64,000 bases of DNA from positions 41,511-105,510 of the forward strand of contig NZ_LZRD01000027.1 of NCBI RefSeq assembly GCF_001687325.1, written 5' to 3'. Positions 1 through 9,105 of this stretch are shown one piece after another. This stretch comes from Streptomyces sp. PTY087I2 (GTDB taxonomy: Bacteria > Actinomycetota > Actinomycetes > Streptomycetales > Streptomycetaceae). The translations under genes were made by a program, and so were the position numbers. The notes beneath the pieces were generated by a model. It saw nothing but the letters and a program-made list of their open reading frames with translations. It made no database searches and was not told the origin of the DNA. The stretch's first letter is position 1. Every line of letters starts with the position of its first letter.

Positions 1-362
1 AGGAGGGCGTCCGACGGTTCGTGACGGCCCGGCCCTGCCTCGTACCACGCGAGACGCTGTCGGCCTCCGTTCCCGAACAGCTGCCCTTGCCGGAAAACTT
101 CGCCGCCACCGAGACACCACCGACCGGAGCGAGCCAGGGCTCGTCCGGTCAGAGGTCCGTCAGCGGTGAGGGAGTAAACGCGAGCAGCGGGCAGGGCCTT
201 TGGGGCCCCGACTGGATGCTCATCCGACCACTGCGACCCCAGTCTGCGTTCCCCCTGGGGCCGCAGTCGCTCCCGCGGCGGTCGATGTCTTCCTCAGTCC
301 GTCTGCCGCCGCGCCCGTCCAGCTCGACAGCAGCCATCCCAGGCTCCCCTACATCTGATTTC
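1..362. other. no recognisable gene
   Basis: Open frames exist on both strands, but none gives a recognisable protein or has a convincing ribosome-binding site. I see no gene in this stretch. It may be the flank of a gene lying before the window. Confidence 0.4.
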
Positions 363-845
363 TCAGATGACCGGGGCGTCTATGTAATCCGTATCCCCAG
401 GCAGCGCATCGTGGACTCCAGCCCCTAAACCTTTGCGGTAGAAGTTGAAAAGTTCGGATCCGCTGAGAGGGCACGGATGACCGGCATCGTCGAATTCCCA
501 TCCACGCACCCGCTCCTTGAGGCCCCACGAGCGAAGGATCATCCCGCTCGAACAATCCCCCTTGACAGCCACTGCCAGCAGTTCACAGAAGGGGACACTC
601 ATCTCCTCGACCGGAACGAATCCGTAGTCCACATGATGAGCAAAATGGAATTGCGCGAGAGCCTGCCCGCCCACTCCCTCCACACTGAGCGTAAGGGTGT
701 GAATCCCGTCGCCCGCACGCGTGATGGCCAAATTGAGAATATCGAGTGCACGGTCTACATCCTCATCACTCGGAAATGGAAGCGGAGTTCCCAAAGCCGT
801 TCTTCCTTCGTTGTTCCAGGGCGCGGCGGAGGAGCCCCCCGCCAC
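363..845 (-). CDS. hypothetical protein, possibly 5'-truncated
   Basis: This frame encodes about 160 residues that read like a real soluble protein: balanced composition, acidic stretches and a regular alternation of hydrophobic positions (for example LTLSVEGVGGQALAQFHFAH). I recognise no family or catalytic motif. The GTG used as start has no clear Shine-Dalgarno sequence. The frame stays open a little way upstream without another start, so the gene may have lost its 5' end. It lies alone, with no co-directional partner until the acyltransferase gene, which is also on the minus strand. The function is unknown. The call rests only on protein-like composition, so a decayed fragment is the main alternative. 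Confidence 0.5.
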   Translation of the reverse strand: MAGGSSAAPWNNEGRTALGTPLPFPSDEDVDRALDILNLAITRAGDGIHTLTLSVEGVGGQALAQFHFAHHVDYGFVPVEEMSVPFCELLAVAVKGDCSSGMILRSWGLKERVRGWEFDDAGHPCPLSGSELFNFYRKGLGAGVHDALPGDTDYIDAPVI

Positions 846-1252
846 GGAAATCGGGTGCCGTTGTCTGTGCTGGCGGGCATCTTGAGACGAAAGCCGAGAA
901 GGCGTTCACCTATTCAGCCACACGCCATCACCTTTTCGGAAATGACGGGGACGGCCGGCTTGGGGACCTCGCTGAGAGAGGAGTACCGAGTACCGGTTGG
1001 TCGGCGCCGACCGTCCGGCACTGCCGCCTCTCGACCCAAAGATCAAATCTGCCGACATTGGGCGAGGCGATGATCCCGCCTCGATCGGCCCGGCGCAGCC
1101 TTAACACACATGCCGATGCGCTGTTGTCTTTTCCCCTCCCACGACAGATTGTTCATCTCGCAGCCGACGTGGCCGGTGATCCCGCCTTTCAGGGCCGGGC
1201 CCCAAGGCCACTTGGCCAGTTGCTGCGATCACTCATATGTCCCCCCGCTTCC
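846..1252. other. intergenic, no recognisable gene
   Basis: Overlapping open frames on the plus strand look like GC-driven shadows with no family resemblance. The motif TGATCCCGCC appears twice (near 1071 and 1176), matching one arm of the hairpin at 7521-7552. I see no other structure. Confidence 0.35.
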
Positions 1253-2590
1253 TTACCCCTCGGTAGAGTTGCTGACCATTCCAACGTCCCCGGCGTCCGT
1301 TCGTGACAGGTCGCAGACCTGTGAACTGCACGGCTTCGAATGTGCGGCGAGGCGGGTGAGGTCGACCGAGCCCGCGCCGAGCTGAGGCCGGGGCAGGATC
1401 GCCCACAGGGCCGTGAGCACGACAAGGGCAGCGAGCAAGGCTGCCGCACCTGTGCGGCCATGTGCCCAGCCTGCCCGGAAGCGGATGGGGTCTTCGACCA
1501 AGACCTTGGAGACGAAGGCAGCGGCGAGAGAGACAGCCACGAGGAAGGCAGTGCGGCCCCAGCCGACCAGGCCAGGCAGAGCCTCGCCGAGCAGGAGGAA
1601 AACGGGCCAGTGCCACAGGTAGAGGCTGTACGAGACAAGGCCGAGTCCGCGCAGCGGCGGTGCCGACAGAAAGCGGCTGAGAGGGTGATACGGGGCACGG
1701 ACGATACAACCGATGAGCAGGGCCGCAGCCAGGGCGTGCAAGAAGAGAGCCCCGTGGAACAGGCCGGGTGAGCTCTGGCCGTCGGCTCTGAGCCAGTAGG
1801 CCGCGATGCAGCCCGCCAGGATCAGAGCCCACCACCCCTTTGCGCGTGCGCCGACACGGTCCAACAGCCGGGAGGCGGGTGCCGTGGCCATCAGGGAGCC
1901 CAGGAGCAGAGAGAAGGCCCGGGTGTCGGTGCCCTCGTAGACGCGGGTCGTGTCGACGGGCTCGGCGAGCGTGACCATGAGAGCGAGGGAAAGGATCGCC
2001 CCGGTGGCCGCCGCCGTCGCGACGAGCCTCTCGGCCTTGCTGGTGCGCGCCAGTACGGCGATCAGCAGGGGCCAGACAAGGTAGAACTGCTCTTCGACAC
2101 TGATGCTCCACAGGTGACCGAACACCTGGCTGTCGGACGACTGCCAGTAGGCCGCCTGCTCAGCGATGAAGTGCCAGTTGGCGAGATTGGCCACGGCCCA
2201 GGGGGCGTCGTCGAGAGCCTGTTGTCGGAGCGGTGACGTGCCGAACTGCCAGACCAGCAGCAAGACCCCGGTGATCATCACGGCGAGAGCGGGCGTCAGG
2301 CGGCGTGCTCGCCGTCCCCAGAAAGCGACGAGGCGGATACGGCCGTCCTGGGTGCCTGCCTCCTTCAGGAGAAGCCCGGTGATGAGGAAGCCGGACAGGA
2401 CGAAGAAGAGGTCCACTCCGAGGAAGCCACCGTCGAAGCGGCCGGCGTGGAAAAGGAGGACACCGAGGATCGCCAGCCCTCGCAGCCCGTCCAGGGCCTT
2501 GATGTGGCCGGTGCTGCCGCCTGGTCGTGTCACAGGGGTCGCGACGCCGGTGGCGGGAGCGCGGGACGGGGAGGGGACGGGCGCGGTCAT
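1253..2590 (-). CDS. acyltransferase 3 family membrane protein (OafA/YrhL-like)
   Basis: This is a membrane-bound O-acyltransferase that would move acetyl or another acyl group from the cytoplasm onto an extracytoplasmic glycan or wall polymer. After a short Pro/Ser-rich N-terminus the protein opens with the family signature KALDGLRGLAILGVLLFHAG, including the essential His. FFVLSGFLITGLLLKEAG, the arginine-rich RRARRLTPAL and SVEEQFYLVWPLL follow, then several hydrophobic segments, over 445 residues in all. The ATG at 2590 was chosen because GAGGAG lies 4 bases upstream. A longer open frame has no such site. The C-terminal tail of about 40 residues is hydrophilic and lacks the fused SGNH domain of some relatives. 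A separate SGNH lipoprotein gene lies just upstream on the same strand, so the two probably act together. Confidence 0.9.
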   Translation of the reverse strand: MTAPVPSPSRAPATGVATPVTRPGGSTGHIKALDGLRGLAILGVLLFHAGRFDGGFLGVDLFFVLSGFLITGLLLKEAGTQDGRIRLVAFWGRRARRLTPALAVMITGVLLLVWQFGTSPLRQQALDDAPWAVANLANWHFIAEQAAYWQSSDSQVFGHLWSISVEEQFYLVWPLLIAVLARTSKAERLVATAAATGAILSLALMVTLAEPVDTTRVYEGTDTRAFSLLLGSLMATAPASRLLDRVGARAKGWWALILAGCIAAYWLRADGQSSPGLFHGALFLHALAAALLIGCIVRAPYHPLSRFLSAPPLRGLGLVSYSLYLWHWPVFLLLGEALPGLVGWGRTAFLVAVSLAAAFVSKVLVEDPIRFRAGWAHGRTGAAALLAALVVLTALWAILPRPQLGAGSVDLTRLAAHSKPCSSQVCDLSRTDAGDVGMVSNSTEG

Positions 2591-2672
2591 GGGGCTCCTC
2601 GATGAAGTACACGGCGCCCGGTCCTGCTCACAGGAGCCGCCGCGTACGTGGCGTGTGACGGGTTCACCGCTG

Positions 2673-3488
2673 CTATGCGCAGCCGAGTGAGCCGAAGACC
2701 TTGTCGCCGGTCCACGCGCCGGTGGCCCACTGCTCCGGGGCAGCGGGAGCAAATCCGTACCGCTTGTTCAGCTCCTTGCCGAACCAAGTGGCGAAGGCGG
2801 CCGAACCCTGCTGGCAGGAGTGGATGCCGTCCTTGCTGCGCTGTGCCCTGGCGGTGCCGCTGTCGGTTCCCCACAGCGTGGAGGCGTCGAGAAAGCGGAC
2901 GCTGTCCGGGCGCTTGTCGGCGATTCCGCGGGCGGCCTGAGGGGCCGTCCTGATAGCGGCCTCATGCTTCTTGTAGAAGTCGTCCAGTTTGAAGGGCGGA
3001 GCGGAGACGATCAGGAGCTCGGCCCCGGAGTCGTGCACTGCCTTGGCCAGGTGTTCGTACCCCGCGCGCTGTTGACTGGGGGTTCCCCAGTCGTAGGTGG
3101 TGATCTGGTAGGCCACGACGTCCGGCTTGAACGAGGCCAGCTTCTCCGGAAGGAGCTGCCACGTGCGGGCGGCTGTCTCACCGATCACGCCGCCGCCACC
3201 CGCGGCGGCCATCGACGCGAACTCGGTGCCGCTCGCCTTCATCGCCGCGCCGAGGGCGGGGGCCTCCGCCTCGCCGATGGAGTCGCCCATCCACAGCAGT
3301 CGGCGCGGCTTGGTGTCCGCGCCTTTCGACACGGACCGGGCCGCCGGGTTGTCGGCACTGCTCGCGGTACCGGTGGCGGAGCTCTGACAGGCGGTGAGGC
3401 CGAGAACGGCTGCGGCGGCGAGGGCGGCCAGGCCGACGGTTCGGGGGTGCGTGTGACGAGCGGGTCGAGGAGCAGCGGTCTTACGCAT
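2673..3488 (-). CDS. SGNH/GDSL-family lipoprotein
   Basis: This is a predicted surface lipoprotein of 271 residues with an SGNH-hydrolase or acyltransferase fold. The N-terminus has arginines, a hydrophobic stretch and a lipobox LGLTAC. Block I of the family is seen as WMGDSIGEAEAP, where the Ser would be the nucleophile. The C-terminal catalytic Asp/His pair is likely in SKDGIHSCQQG. The start at 3488 is preceded by GGAG eight bases upstream. Proteins of this family commonly accompany, or are fused to, acyltransferase-3 proteins and help O-acetylate extracellular glycans. The acyltransferase gene begins 82 bases downstream on the same strand, so I infer a two-gene unit. Hydrolysis of acyl groups is the alternative activity. 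Confidence 0.85.
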   Translation of the reverse strand: MRKTAAPRPARHTHPRTVGLAALAAAAVLGLTACQSSATGTASSADNPAARSVSKGADTKPRRLLWMGDSIGEAEAPALGAAMKASGTEFASMAAAGGGGVIGETAARTWQLLPEKLASFKPDVVAYQITTYDWGTPSQQRAGYEHLAKAVHDSGAELLIVSAPPFKLDDFYKKHEAAIRTAPQAARGIADKRPDSVRFLDASTLWGTDSGTARAQRSKDGIHSCQQGSAAFATWFGKELNKRYGFAPAAPEQWATGAWTGDKVFGSLGCA

Positions 3489-3562
3489 GGTGATATCTCC
3501 GGTCGGGTCTTCAGGTGCGGTCGGGGGAGCTGTGAGGACGGGTGCGGGACGGGGCGACCGGT

Positions 3563-4399
3563 TCAGCCGGCCTCGGGGAAACTGAAGGTGTAGCCCCGCT
3601 CGGTGAACCAGGGCAGAAGTCGCCCCAGGGCTTCCATCGACTGGGCACGGTTGCCGCCGCCGTCGTGGAGGAGGACGGTTGGACCCTTCTCGATCTGCTG
3701 CTGCACGGCCCGGATGATCCGGTTGGTGCCCGGCTGTTCGTAGTCGCTCGGGTCGACGTTCCAGCCGAGGTTGCGCATGCCGTGGGCTGCCGCGATCTGG
3801 CGGCTCTGGGGCGTGAAGGCGCCGCCGGGCGCCCGGTAGTACCAGAGACGCGCGCCGCCGGACGCCTTGTCGATCATGCGCTTGGCGTCCAGGATCTCCT
3901 TCTCCTGGTATGCCACGGGTTTGTGGTCCATCGTGCTGTCGTGGCTGATGGAGTGGTCGCACAGGCGGTGTCCTTCAGCCACGATCCGCCGGATGAGGTC
4001 AGGGTGAGCGGCGGCGTTCGGGCCCGTCACACAGAACGTGGCCTTGGCCTTGTACTGCCGGAGCAGTTCGAGGGCCTTGGGTGTCCAGCGGGGGCTGGGA
4101 CCGTCGTCGAGGGTGATGTTCACCGTCTTTCCGGGGTCCTCGGACTCTCGGACGATGGCCATGTCCACGACCGGCCGGGGCAAGGACACGTCCTCCCCAC
4201 TCGGCCCGCCGCGGGCAGCAGCCGTTTCGCTCCTGAGGTGTCCCGGTGCTCTGCCGCCGGGGAAGGAGAAGGCCGCGGTCCAGGCCAGGGCGAGGACGAT
4301 GGCGGCCATCAACCCCAGTCGTGCGAAGCCGGCCTGTCGGGCTGCGCCTCTCGCTCCCACCCGGTGGTCTGTCCTCGTGCTGTGCTGCGTATCGCTCAT
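3563..4399 (-). CDS. polysaccharide deacetylase (carbohydrate esterase 4)
   Basis: This 278-residue protein has an N-terminal membrane anchor (GLMAAIVLALAWTAAFSF) and a NodB-type deacetylase domain. The CE4 motifs are visible in order: TLDDGPSP with the catalytic and metal Asp, HSISH with the two metal His, RAPGG, the DPSDYE region and LLHDGGGNR. It would remove N-acetyl groups from peptidoglycan, chitin-like or other wall polysaccharides outside the membrane. It precedes the SGNH lipoprotein and acyltransferase genes on the same strand (74 bases to the next start), which suggests a small envelope-glycan modification module. It is divergent from the response-regulator operon, whose promoter region it shares. 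Confidence 0.9.
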   Translation of the reverse strand: MSDTQHSTRTDHRVGARGAARQAGFARLGLMAAIVLALAWTAAFSFPGGRAPGHLRSETAAARGGPSGEDVSLPRPVVDMAIVRESEDPGKTVNITLDDGPSPRWTPKALELLRQYKAKATFCVTGPNAAAHPDLIRRIVAEGHRLCDHSISHDSTMDHKPVAYQEKEILDAKRMIDKASGGARLWYYRAPGGAFTPQSRQIAAAHGMRNLGWNVDPSDYEQPGTNRIIRAVQQQIEKGPTVLLHDGGGNRAQSMEALGRLLPWFTERGYTFSFPEAG

Positions 4400-4547
4400 G
4401 CCCTCGACGGAACCGCCCAGAGCAAGGGGAGGGGCCGACCGTCATCGTTTCATCAAGAAAAGCGGAACTGTCCGTCATACGCTTCGAGCATCCTCGTCGA
4501 ACAATGCCGAGAGCACCACAGGACCGGACGACGTCGAGAGTCCCACT

Positions 4548-4589
4548 GGGCCGAACCACACCCGGAGCCCCACCGGGCCGAACCACACC
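4548..4589. repeat. 15-bp direct repeat upstream of response regulator
   Basis: GGGCCGAACCACACC occurs at 4548-4562 and again at 4575-4589, with similar flanks (period 27 bp). The repeats lie just before the response-regulator start, in the divergent intergenic region, where tandem binding sites for an OmpR-type regulator would be expected. Autoregulation is inference. Nothing else confirms an operator. Confidence 0.5.
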
Positions 4590-4609
4590 GGAGAAGAGCG
4601 CCCCCTCCC

Positions 4610-5314
4610 ATGCCACGAGTTCTCCTGATCGAAGACGACCTCGCCGTGCAGAAAGGTGTCACTCTCGCGCTCAAGCGCCGAGGACACGAGGTGGAGGTCG
4701 CGGCCAGCGGGGAGACCGGTCTGCTCGCGCTCGAACGCCATCGCCCAGATCTGGTGCTGCTCGACCTGATGTTGCCGGGCATGAGCGGTCTGGAGGTGTG
4801 CCGCCGCATCCGTGAGAGCAAGCAGGTTCCGATCATCATCCTCTCCGCAAGAGGTGACGACATCGACGTGGTTGTCGGGCTGGAGGCCGGTGCCGACGAC
4901 TACATCATCAAACCGGCCGGCGGTGAGGTACTCGAAGCGCGCATGAAGGCGGTCCTGCGCCGTGTCGCCCCCGCCCAGGACCACGACGTACAGGCCGGGG
5001 CCGCGCGGACAGACGTGGAGCGGCACGGCACCCTCACCGTGAATCGTACGGCGCTTATCGTGTCCGACAATGGGGCCGAACTCGCCCTCGCCCCCTCGGA
5101 ACTCAAACTGCTGCTTTTCCTGTCGGCCACCCCCGGGCAGGTCTATTCCCGTCAGCAGCTCCTGGAACAGGTCTGGGAGCACTCCTTCTACGGTGACGCC
5201 CGCCTCGTCGACGCCTGCGTGATGCGGCTGCGGGCCAAGATCGAGGACGACCCCCGCTCTCCGGTGTACGTGCAGACCGTGCGTGGTTTCGGCTACCGGT
5301 TCGGGCCGACATGA
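4610..5314 (+). CDS. OmpR/PhoB-family response regulator
   Basis: This is a 234-residue two-component response regulator. The receiver domain (about residues 1-115) shows the acidic pocket IEDD, the phospho-acceptor in LVLLDLMLPGMSG and the conserved Lys region DDYIIKPAG. A winged-helix DNA-binding domain (about residues 135-232) ends with the typical SPVYVQTVRGFGYRF. The start at 4610 places the first beta strand immediately after Met. The Shine-Dalgarno is poor (GGAG is 16 bases away), so expression could depend on an untranslated leader. Its stop overlaps the kinase start by ATGA, so the two are co-translated. The divergent polysaccharide deacetylase gene is a candidate target. Confidence 0.93.
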   Translation: MPRVLLIEDDLAVQKGVTLALKRRGHEVEVAASGETGLLALERHRPDLVLLDLMLPGMSGLEVCRRIRESKQVPIIILSARGDDIDVVVGLEAGADDYIIKPAGGEVLEARMKAVLRRVAPAQDHDVQAGAARTDVERHGTLTVNRTALIVSDNGAELALAPSELKLLLFLSATPGQVYSRQQLLEQVWEHSFYGDARLVDACVMRLRAKIEDDPRSPVYVQTVRGFGYRFGPT

Positions 5315-6801
5315 CCTTCCGCGCGGTTCCCCCGCTCCGCTTCCCGCGCGGCCTGCGCGTACGCCTCGTGGTCGCCTTTCTCCTCGCCGCTGCTTTCGGC
5401 TCCCTGCTCACAGCTGGTCTCACCTTCCAGCAGGCGCGCTCCACGATCCTTGACCGCACTCAGGACGCCGCCGTCGCCGATCTGCGGGCCCAGCTCGACT
5501 CCCTCGCCCCCGGTCTGCCCTTTCCACCGAGCGCTGAGGGCCTGCGCGACCTCACCCGCCAGCTCGACCGGGCCGGCGGCGCCTACGCCTGGCATTCCGC
5601 AGCCGCTTACAAAGACGGTCCGCTCATCTCCGCCGCGCCCATGGCTCCCCCCGTTCCGAAGGAGCTGCGAGCAGGGGCACGGGAGGGGAGCGAGGCCTCG
5701 TATCAGCGCGTCGAGCACGGAGGCAGGCCCTGGCTGGCGCTTGCGATGCCGGTCGAGTACGCCGCCGACTCCGCCGTGTCGTCCGGCCGCGGGCGTACGT
5801 CTTCGGGGCTGACCGTCTACGCGTCCCTCGCCCTCGACGACGATCAAGCAGACCTGGCGGCCCTGCGCACCGCCGCCCAAGCGGCGGCTCTCCCCGCACT
5901 CGCGCTCGCGCTCGTACCCGCGCTCTTCGCCGCCCGCCGTGTGCTGCGCCCCGTACGGCGCCTCCACGACGGTGCCGAACGCATCGCCGCCGGTGAGCTC
6001 GGTACCCGGCTGGAGCCTACGGGCCACGACGAACTCGCCGACCTGACACGCACGTTCAACACCATGGCGGAGACCCTGCAGCGGGACGACGCCGAGCTGC
6101 GCCGGCTGGAGGGGAGCGCGCGCCGCTTCGCCGCCGACGTCGCCCATGAACTGCGTACCCCGCTCGCGGCGATGACCGCGGTCACCGAGGTCCTCGACGA
6201 GGACGCGGCGTCCGGAACCCTGCCGCCCGACACCGCCGACGCCGTACGCCTCATCAGTGACGAGACCCGTGCCCTCGCCCGCATGGTCGAGGGCCTGATG
6301 GAGGTCTCCCGCTTCGACGCCAAGACGGCCCCGCTGCGCGCCGAAGACGTCGACCTCCGCACCCTCGTCGCCAAGACCCTTCGCCTGCGTGGCTGGGACG
6401 ACGACGAACGCGTCATCACCGATCTCGCCGGGCCTGTCCCCCTTCACGCCGACCCACGCCGCATCGACGTGATCCTCGCCAACCTGGTCGGCAACGCCCT
6501 GCACCACGGCCGGCCTCCGGTCGTCGTCCGGGCCCGGGCCGAAGGCGATCGGGCAGTCCTCACCGTGGTCGACCACGGCGATGGCATTCCCGAACATGCC
6601 CTGCCCCATGTCTTCGACCGCTTCTACAAGGCCGACACGGCTCGCGCCCGTTCCGAAGGGAGCGGCCTCGGGCTTGCCCTGGCATACGAGAACGCCCTCC
6701 TCCACGACGGCGCACTGACCGCCGTCAACGCCGTCGGTGCCGGAGCCGTGTTCACTCTCACCCTCCCCCTCGCCGCCCCGCCCCCACCGGAACCACGATG
6801 A
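5311..6801 (+). CDS. sensor histidine kinase with HAMP domain
   Basis: This 496-residue membrane kinase is the partner of the preceding regulator. It has an N-terminal transmembrane helix (VVAFLLAAAFGSLLTAGLTF), an extracytoplasmic sensor of about 160 residues, a second helix near residue 195 (ALPALALALVPALFAARRV), a HAMP linker with RRLHDGAERIAAGELG, a HisKA phosphorylation box AADVAHELRTPLAAM, and an ATPase domain with the N box ANLVGNALHH, DHGDGIPE and GSGLGLALAY. It overlaps both neighbours by ATGA (5311-5314 and 6798-6801). The downstream lipoprotein may act as an accessory sensor, as LpqB does with MtrAB. That role is inferred from context only. Confidence 0.93.
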   Translation: MTFRAVPPLRFPRGLRVRLVVAFLLAAAFGSLLTAGLTFQQARSTILDRTQDAAVADLRAQLDSLAPGLPFPPSAEGLRDLTRQLDRAGGAYAWHSAAAYKDGPLISAAPMAPPVPKELRAGAREGSEASYQRVEHGGRPWLALAMPVEYAADSAVSSGRGRTSSGLTVYASLALDDDQADLAALRTAAQAAALPALALALVPALFAARRVLRPVRRLHDGAERIAAGELGTRLEPTGHDELADLTRTFNTMAETLQRDDAELRRLEGSARRFAADVAHELRTPLAAMTAVTEVLDEDAASGTLPPDTADAVRLISDETRALARMVEGLMEVSRFDAKTAPLRAEDVDLRTLVAKTLRLRGWDDDERVITDLAGPVPLHADPRRIDVILANLVGNALHHGRPPVVVRARAEGDRAVLTVVDHGDGIPEHALPHVFDRFYKADTARARSEGSGLGLALAYENALLHDGALTAVNAVGAGAVFTLTLPLAAPPPPEPR

Positions 6802-7361
6802 TGTCCCGCTTTCCCGTCCGCGCCGCCGCCACGGTCGTGCTCACCGCTCTGACCGCCGCCGGATGCGGTATCACGTCCACTGCACCGACCCCCGCGGGAG
6901 CGCCCGCCTCGGGCATCCAGCGTCCGGGCACCGAAGCCCGCACCGTCAAGCTCTACTTCACCGGCCCGTACGGCATTCGCGCCGTCAACCGCCCCACCGA
7001 TCGTCCCCTCAGCCCCCAGCAGGCACTCGACCTCCTTCTGGAAGGCCCCACGACCGCCGAACGCGACCGCGGCCTGGTCACCCAGGTGCCCTCGATGGCC
7101 GGGCAGTTGACCGCCAACGCCGCCGACGGCGCCGTCGACCTCTACGTACCCCACACGGTCAGCAGCGGCGACCTCGACGTCACCGCTGTCACCCAACTCG
7201 CCTGTACGGCGGCCCATGCCCACGTCCCCGGCAACCGCCCTGCCACCCAGGTCGACATCCACATCTACGAGAGCCTCACCCCCTCCCGTACACCGTGGAC
7301 CGTCCGGTGCGGCCCCCATGGCACGGTGATCCCGGTGACGGCCACGGGCGAGCCGCGGTGA
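6798..7361 (+). CDS. GerMN-domain-like lipoprotein
   Basis: This 187-residue lipoprotein is encoded in overlap with the kinase gene. Its signal peptide ends in a lipobox LTAAGCG. The mature part resembles the GerMN fold of LpqB and GerM proteins: VKLYFTGPYGIRAV, then SPQQALDLLLEGPT, then a strand-rich C-terminus with two cysteines (LACTAAHA and WTVRCGPHG) that could form a disulfide. Lipoproteins of this type are often encoded next to two-component systems and tune their kinases outside the membrane. A second, decayed and inverted copy of its C-terminal two thirds lies at 10780-11118. Confidence 0.8.
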   Translation: MMSRFPVRAAATVVLTALTAAGCGITSTAPTPAGAPASGIQRPGTEARTVKLYFTGPYGIRAVNRPTDRPLSPQQALDLLLEGPTTAERDRGLVTQVPSMAGQLTANAADGAVDLYVPHTVSSGDLDVTAVTQLACTAAHAHVPGNRPATQVDIHIYESLTPSRTPWTVRCGPHGTVIPVTATGEPR

Positions 7362-7520
7362 CTTCTTCGAGGGGCATGGCCTGCTCGCCGAGGCATCGGA
7401 TCTTGGTGTGGATGCTGTGGTGTCGGCGCTTCCACCTCTTGAGCCGACGGCCTCGGAACGGGGCACGAACAGGGCGGCGTGGACGGACCCGGAACGCGAA
7501 GGCGGGGCATCACGTGAGCG

Positions 7521-7552
7521 ATGGCGGGATCACTTCTCGGTGATCCCGCCAT
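7521..7552. terminator. perfect 13-bp hairpin
   Basis: ATGGCGGGATCAC (7521-7533) and its exact complement (7540-7552) flank a 6-base loop. It lies 160 bases after the two-component operon and could terminate it, but no T run follows. It abuts the truncated end of a transposase remnant, so it may instead be a mobile-element or REP-like structure. Confidence 0.55.
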
Positions 7553-7625
7553 GGGCCGCCCGCTGCGGTGTCCGAACCGGGAGCACCAGCCCGATTTGCG
7601 CCCACTGCCCGTCGGTCAACGGCGC
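7530..7625 (-). pseudogene. IS5-family transposase N-terminal remnant
   Basis: The translated stretch LTDGQWAQIGLVLPVRTPQ followed by RAAHGG matches the typical opening of Streptomyces IS5-type (DDE) transposases, in which LTD..W..I.PLLP is conserved. Only about 30 residues survive: the frame stops just after, inside the hairpin at 7521-7552, and none of the catalytic core is present. It is a fragment of a mobile element and marks the start of the scarred accessory stretch. The residues upstream in the same frame are not recognisable. Confidence 0.6.
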
Positions 7626-7960
7626 CCCCGGACTACGAGCGGCATCACGCCTGCGTCCTCGACCGGCGGAAGTGATCCGTTTGCGTGTTGGTGCCCTTCT
7701 CCGGCTGCCCCGGGTTTTCGACCGCCACCAGCACCACCACCGACGCCGTGCCAGCCGCACACGAAGCCGACCTCGCGAACTGGCGCGGGACCAGCAGCTT
7801 CGCGGTCAACCAGGTCTCGCGGTCCTCGACGTGGACCTGGACCGCATCCACTAACGCTCCTGACCCGGAATTCGCGAAGCGGCTTGCCGCGAGGTAGAGG
7901 TAAAAAAAGCATTACGAGGCGGGCCTGTTGAGACGGATGACTGGCCGAAGAGCATGTGGA
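7626..7960. other. no recognisable gene
   Basis: Several short frames on both strands cover this stretch, but I recognise no product. One minus-strand frame (7645-7851) has protein-like composition (VEDRETWLTAKLLVPRQF) and may be a fragment of a lost gene. Confidence 0.35.
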
Positions 7961-7967
7961 TGGTCAG

Positions 7968-8718
7968 CAGCGGCGGACTGTTCAATCGGGGAACATCTAT
8001 GCCACCGACTACTATAACCAGAAAGCATGGAGGGCGAAAAGCGGGGCGATGGAAGCTTGGAGGTATTTGCAACGCTACCCGACCGTGTCGCACATTTGGC
8101 GCTAGACGACGCAGACCGCGCCTATATAACTACACCTGATGCACTATGGAAAGTGACCGGCCTGCATGAATCTGTGGACAGCACGTAAAATACACTAGTC
8201 GCAAACATACCGGGCGCCATAGGTGTCGCTTTGGACGCGGCCAGGAATTTTGGGTACGTCACTGCAAATGGTGCACTGCTAAGGGTAGCCCTGGATGGCC
8301 AGCCTGGCATAAACACCACTGAGGTGGCCCGCCTTGAAACTGACGAGATCGGCGTTGTATCGCTGGACGGGGATAGAGAAAATGCATACGTGACCGACGT
8401 CAGAGGCGGCTCACTGTTCAATATCGATCTGGACAAGAAGAAATCAATAAAGGTTGGCGGGAATCTCGGTAAGCCCATAGGGGTGACGCTGGACAGCCTA
8501 GGCAATGCCTATGTAACGAGTGGCAGGGAGATCCTTTGGAGGGTGAGTCCAGGATACGTGCACCGCCGGTTCAAATCGCAACCATTCCGGTTACCCCACC
8601 TGCGGCGATTTGCAGCACTGCGGGCGCGGCTTGGAATGAAGATCACGATAGGGTCTATGCCACTGACAGATCCGGTTACCTGTGGAAGGTTGATCAAGTT
8701 TCATCGCGTGTGGTTTAA
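7968..8718 (+). pseudogene. beta-propeller (SMP-30/NHL-like) pseudogene
   Basis: Three reading frames together spell one repeat protein. A first frame gives NIYATDYYNQKAWRAKSG. A second gives ALDDADRAYITTPDALWKVT, a TAA stop at 8186-8188, then ARNFGYVTANGALLRVALDG and SLGNAYVTSGREILWRVS. After about 8540 a third gives NEDHDRVYATDRSGYLWKVD. The repeated unit (D...R.YVT...G.L.RV) is typical of SMP-30/NHL or virginiamycin-B-lyase-like beta-propellers. At least two frameshifts and one stop make it non-functional. Base composition is clearly lower in GC than the flanking core genes, which suggests acquired DNA. The original function is unknown. Confidence 0.65.
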
Positions 8719-9105
8719 AGGTTCTCCCTCAAGAAATTTTAGACAGGAACACGACCGTGCGCTGCGGTATCACGTCGTTCACGGTCGTGGCAGAGCTGGG
8801 CGACGCTCGCAACAGTCGGACGACGAACAGATCGATAAGGGCCTTGGGCTTTCATGCTGTCCCTCTCGCTCGCCCGGCGGGGAGTGAGCCGTGCAGCAGG
8901 TGAGCTAGAGCGAGCAAAGGTTTGTCACGGCGCTGCAGATAGGAACGCCGGCTCCGCACCGATCCCTCTGCCAGGAGCTTCGTCGCGTTGCAGGCCACCC
9001 AACTGATGGACGTCCGGGTACAACCGCCAGCTGGCTCGTCGGCACCCGAGAAAATCCAAAGTCCAATCGAGGGACATGGGTACCTCAACTACCTACGAAA
9101 ATAGT
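8719..9105. other. no recognisable gene
   Basis: Short frames only. A 78-residue minus-strand frame (8852-9088) has no recognisable family. I see no repeat or RNA structure except the terminator that follows. Confidence 0.35.
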
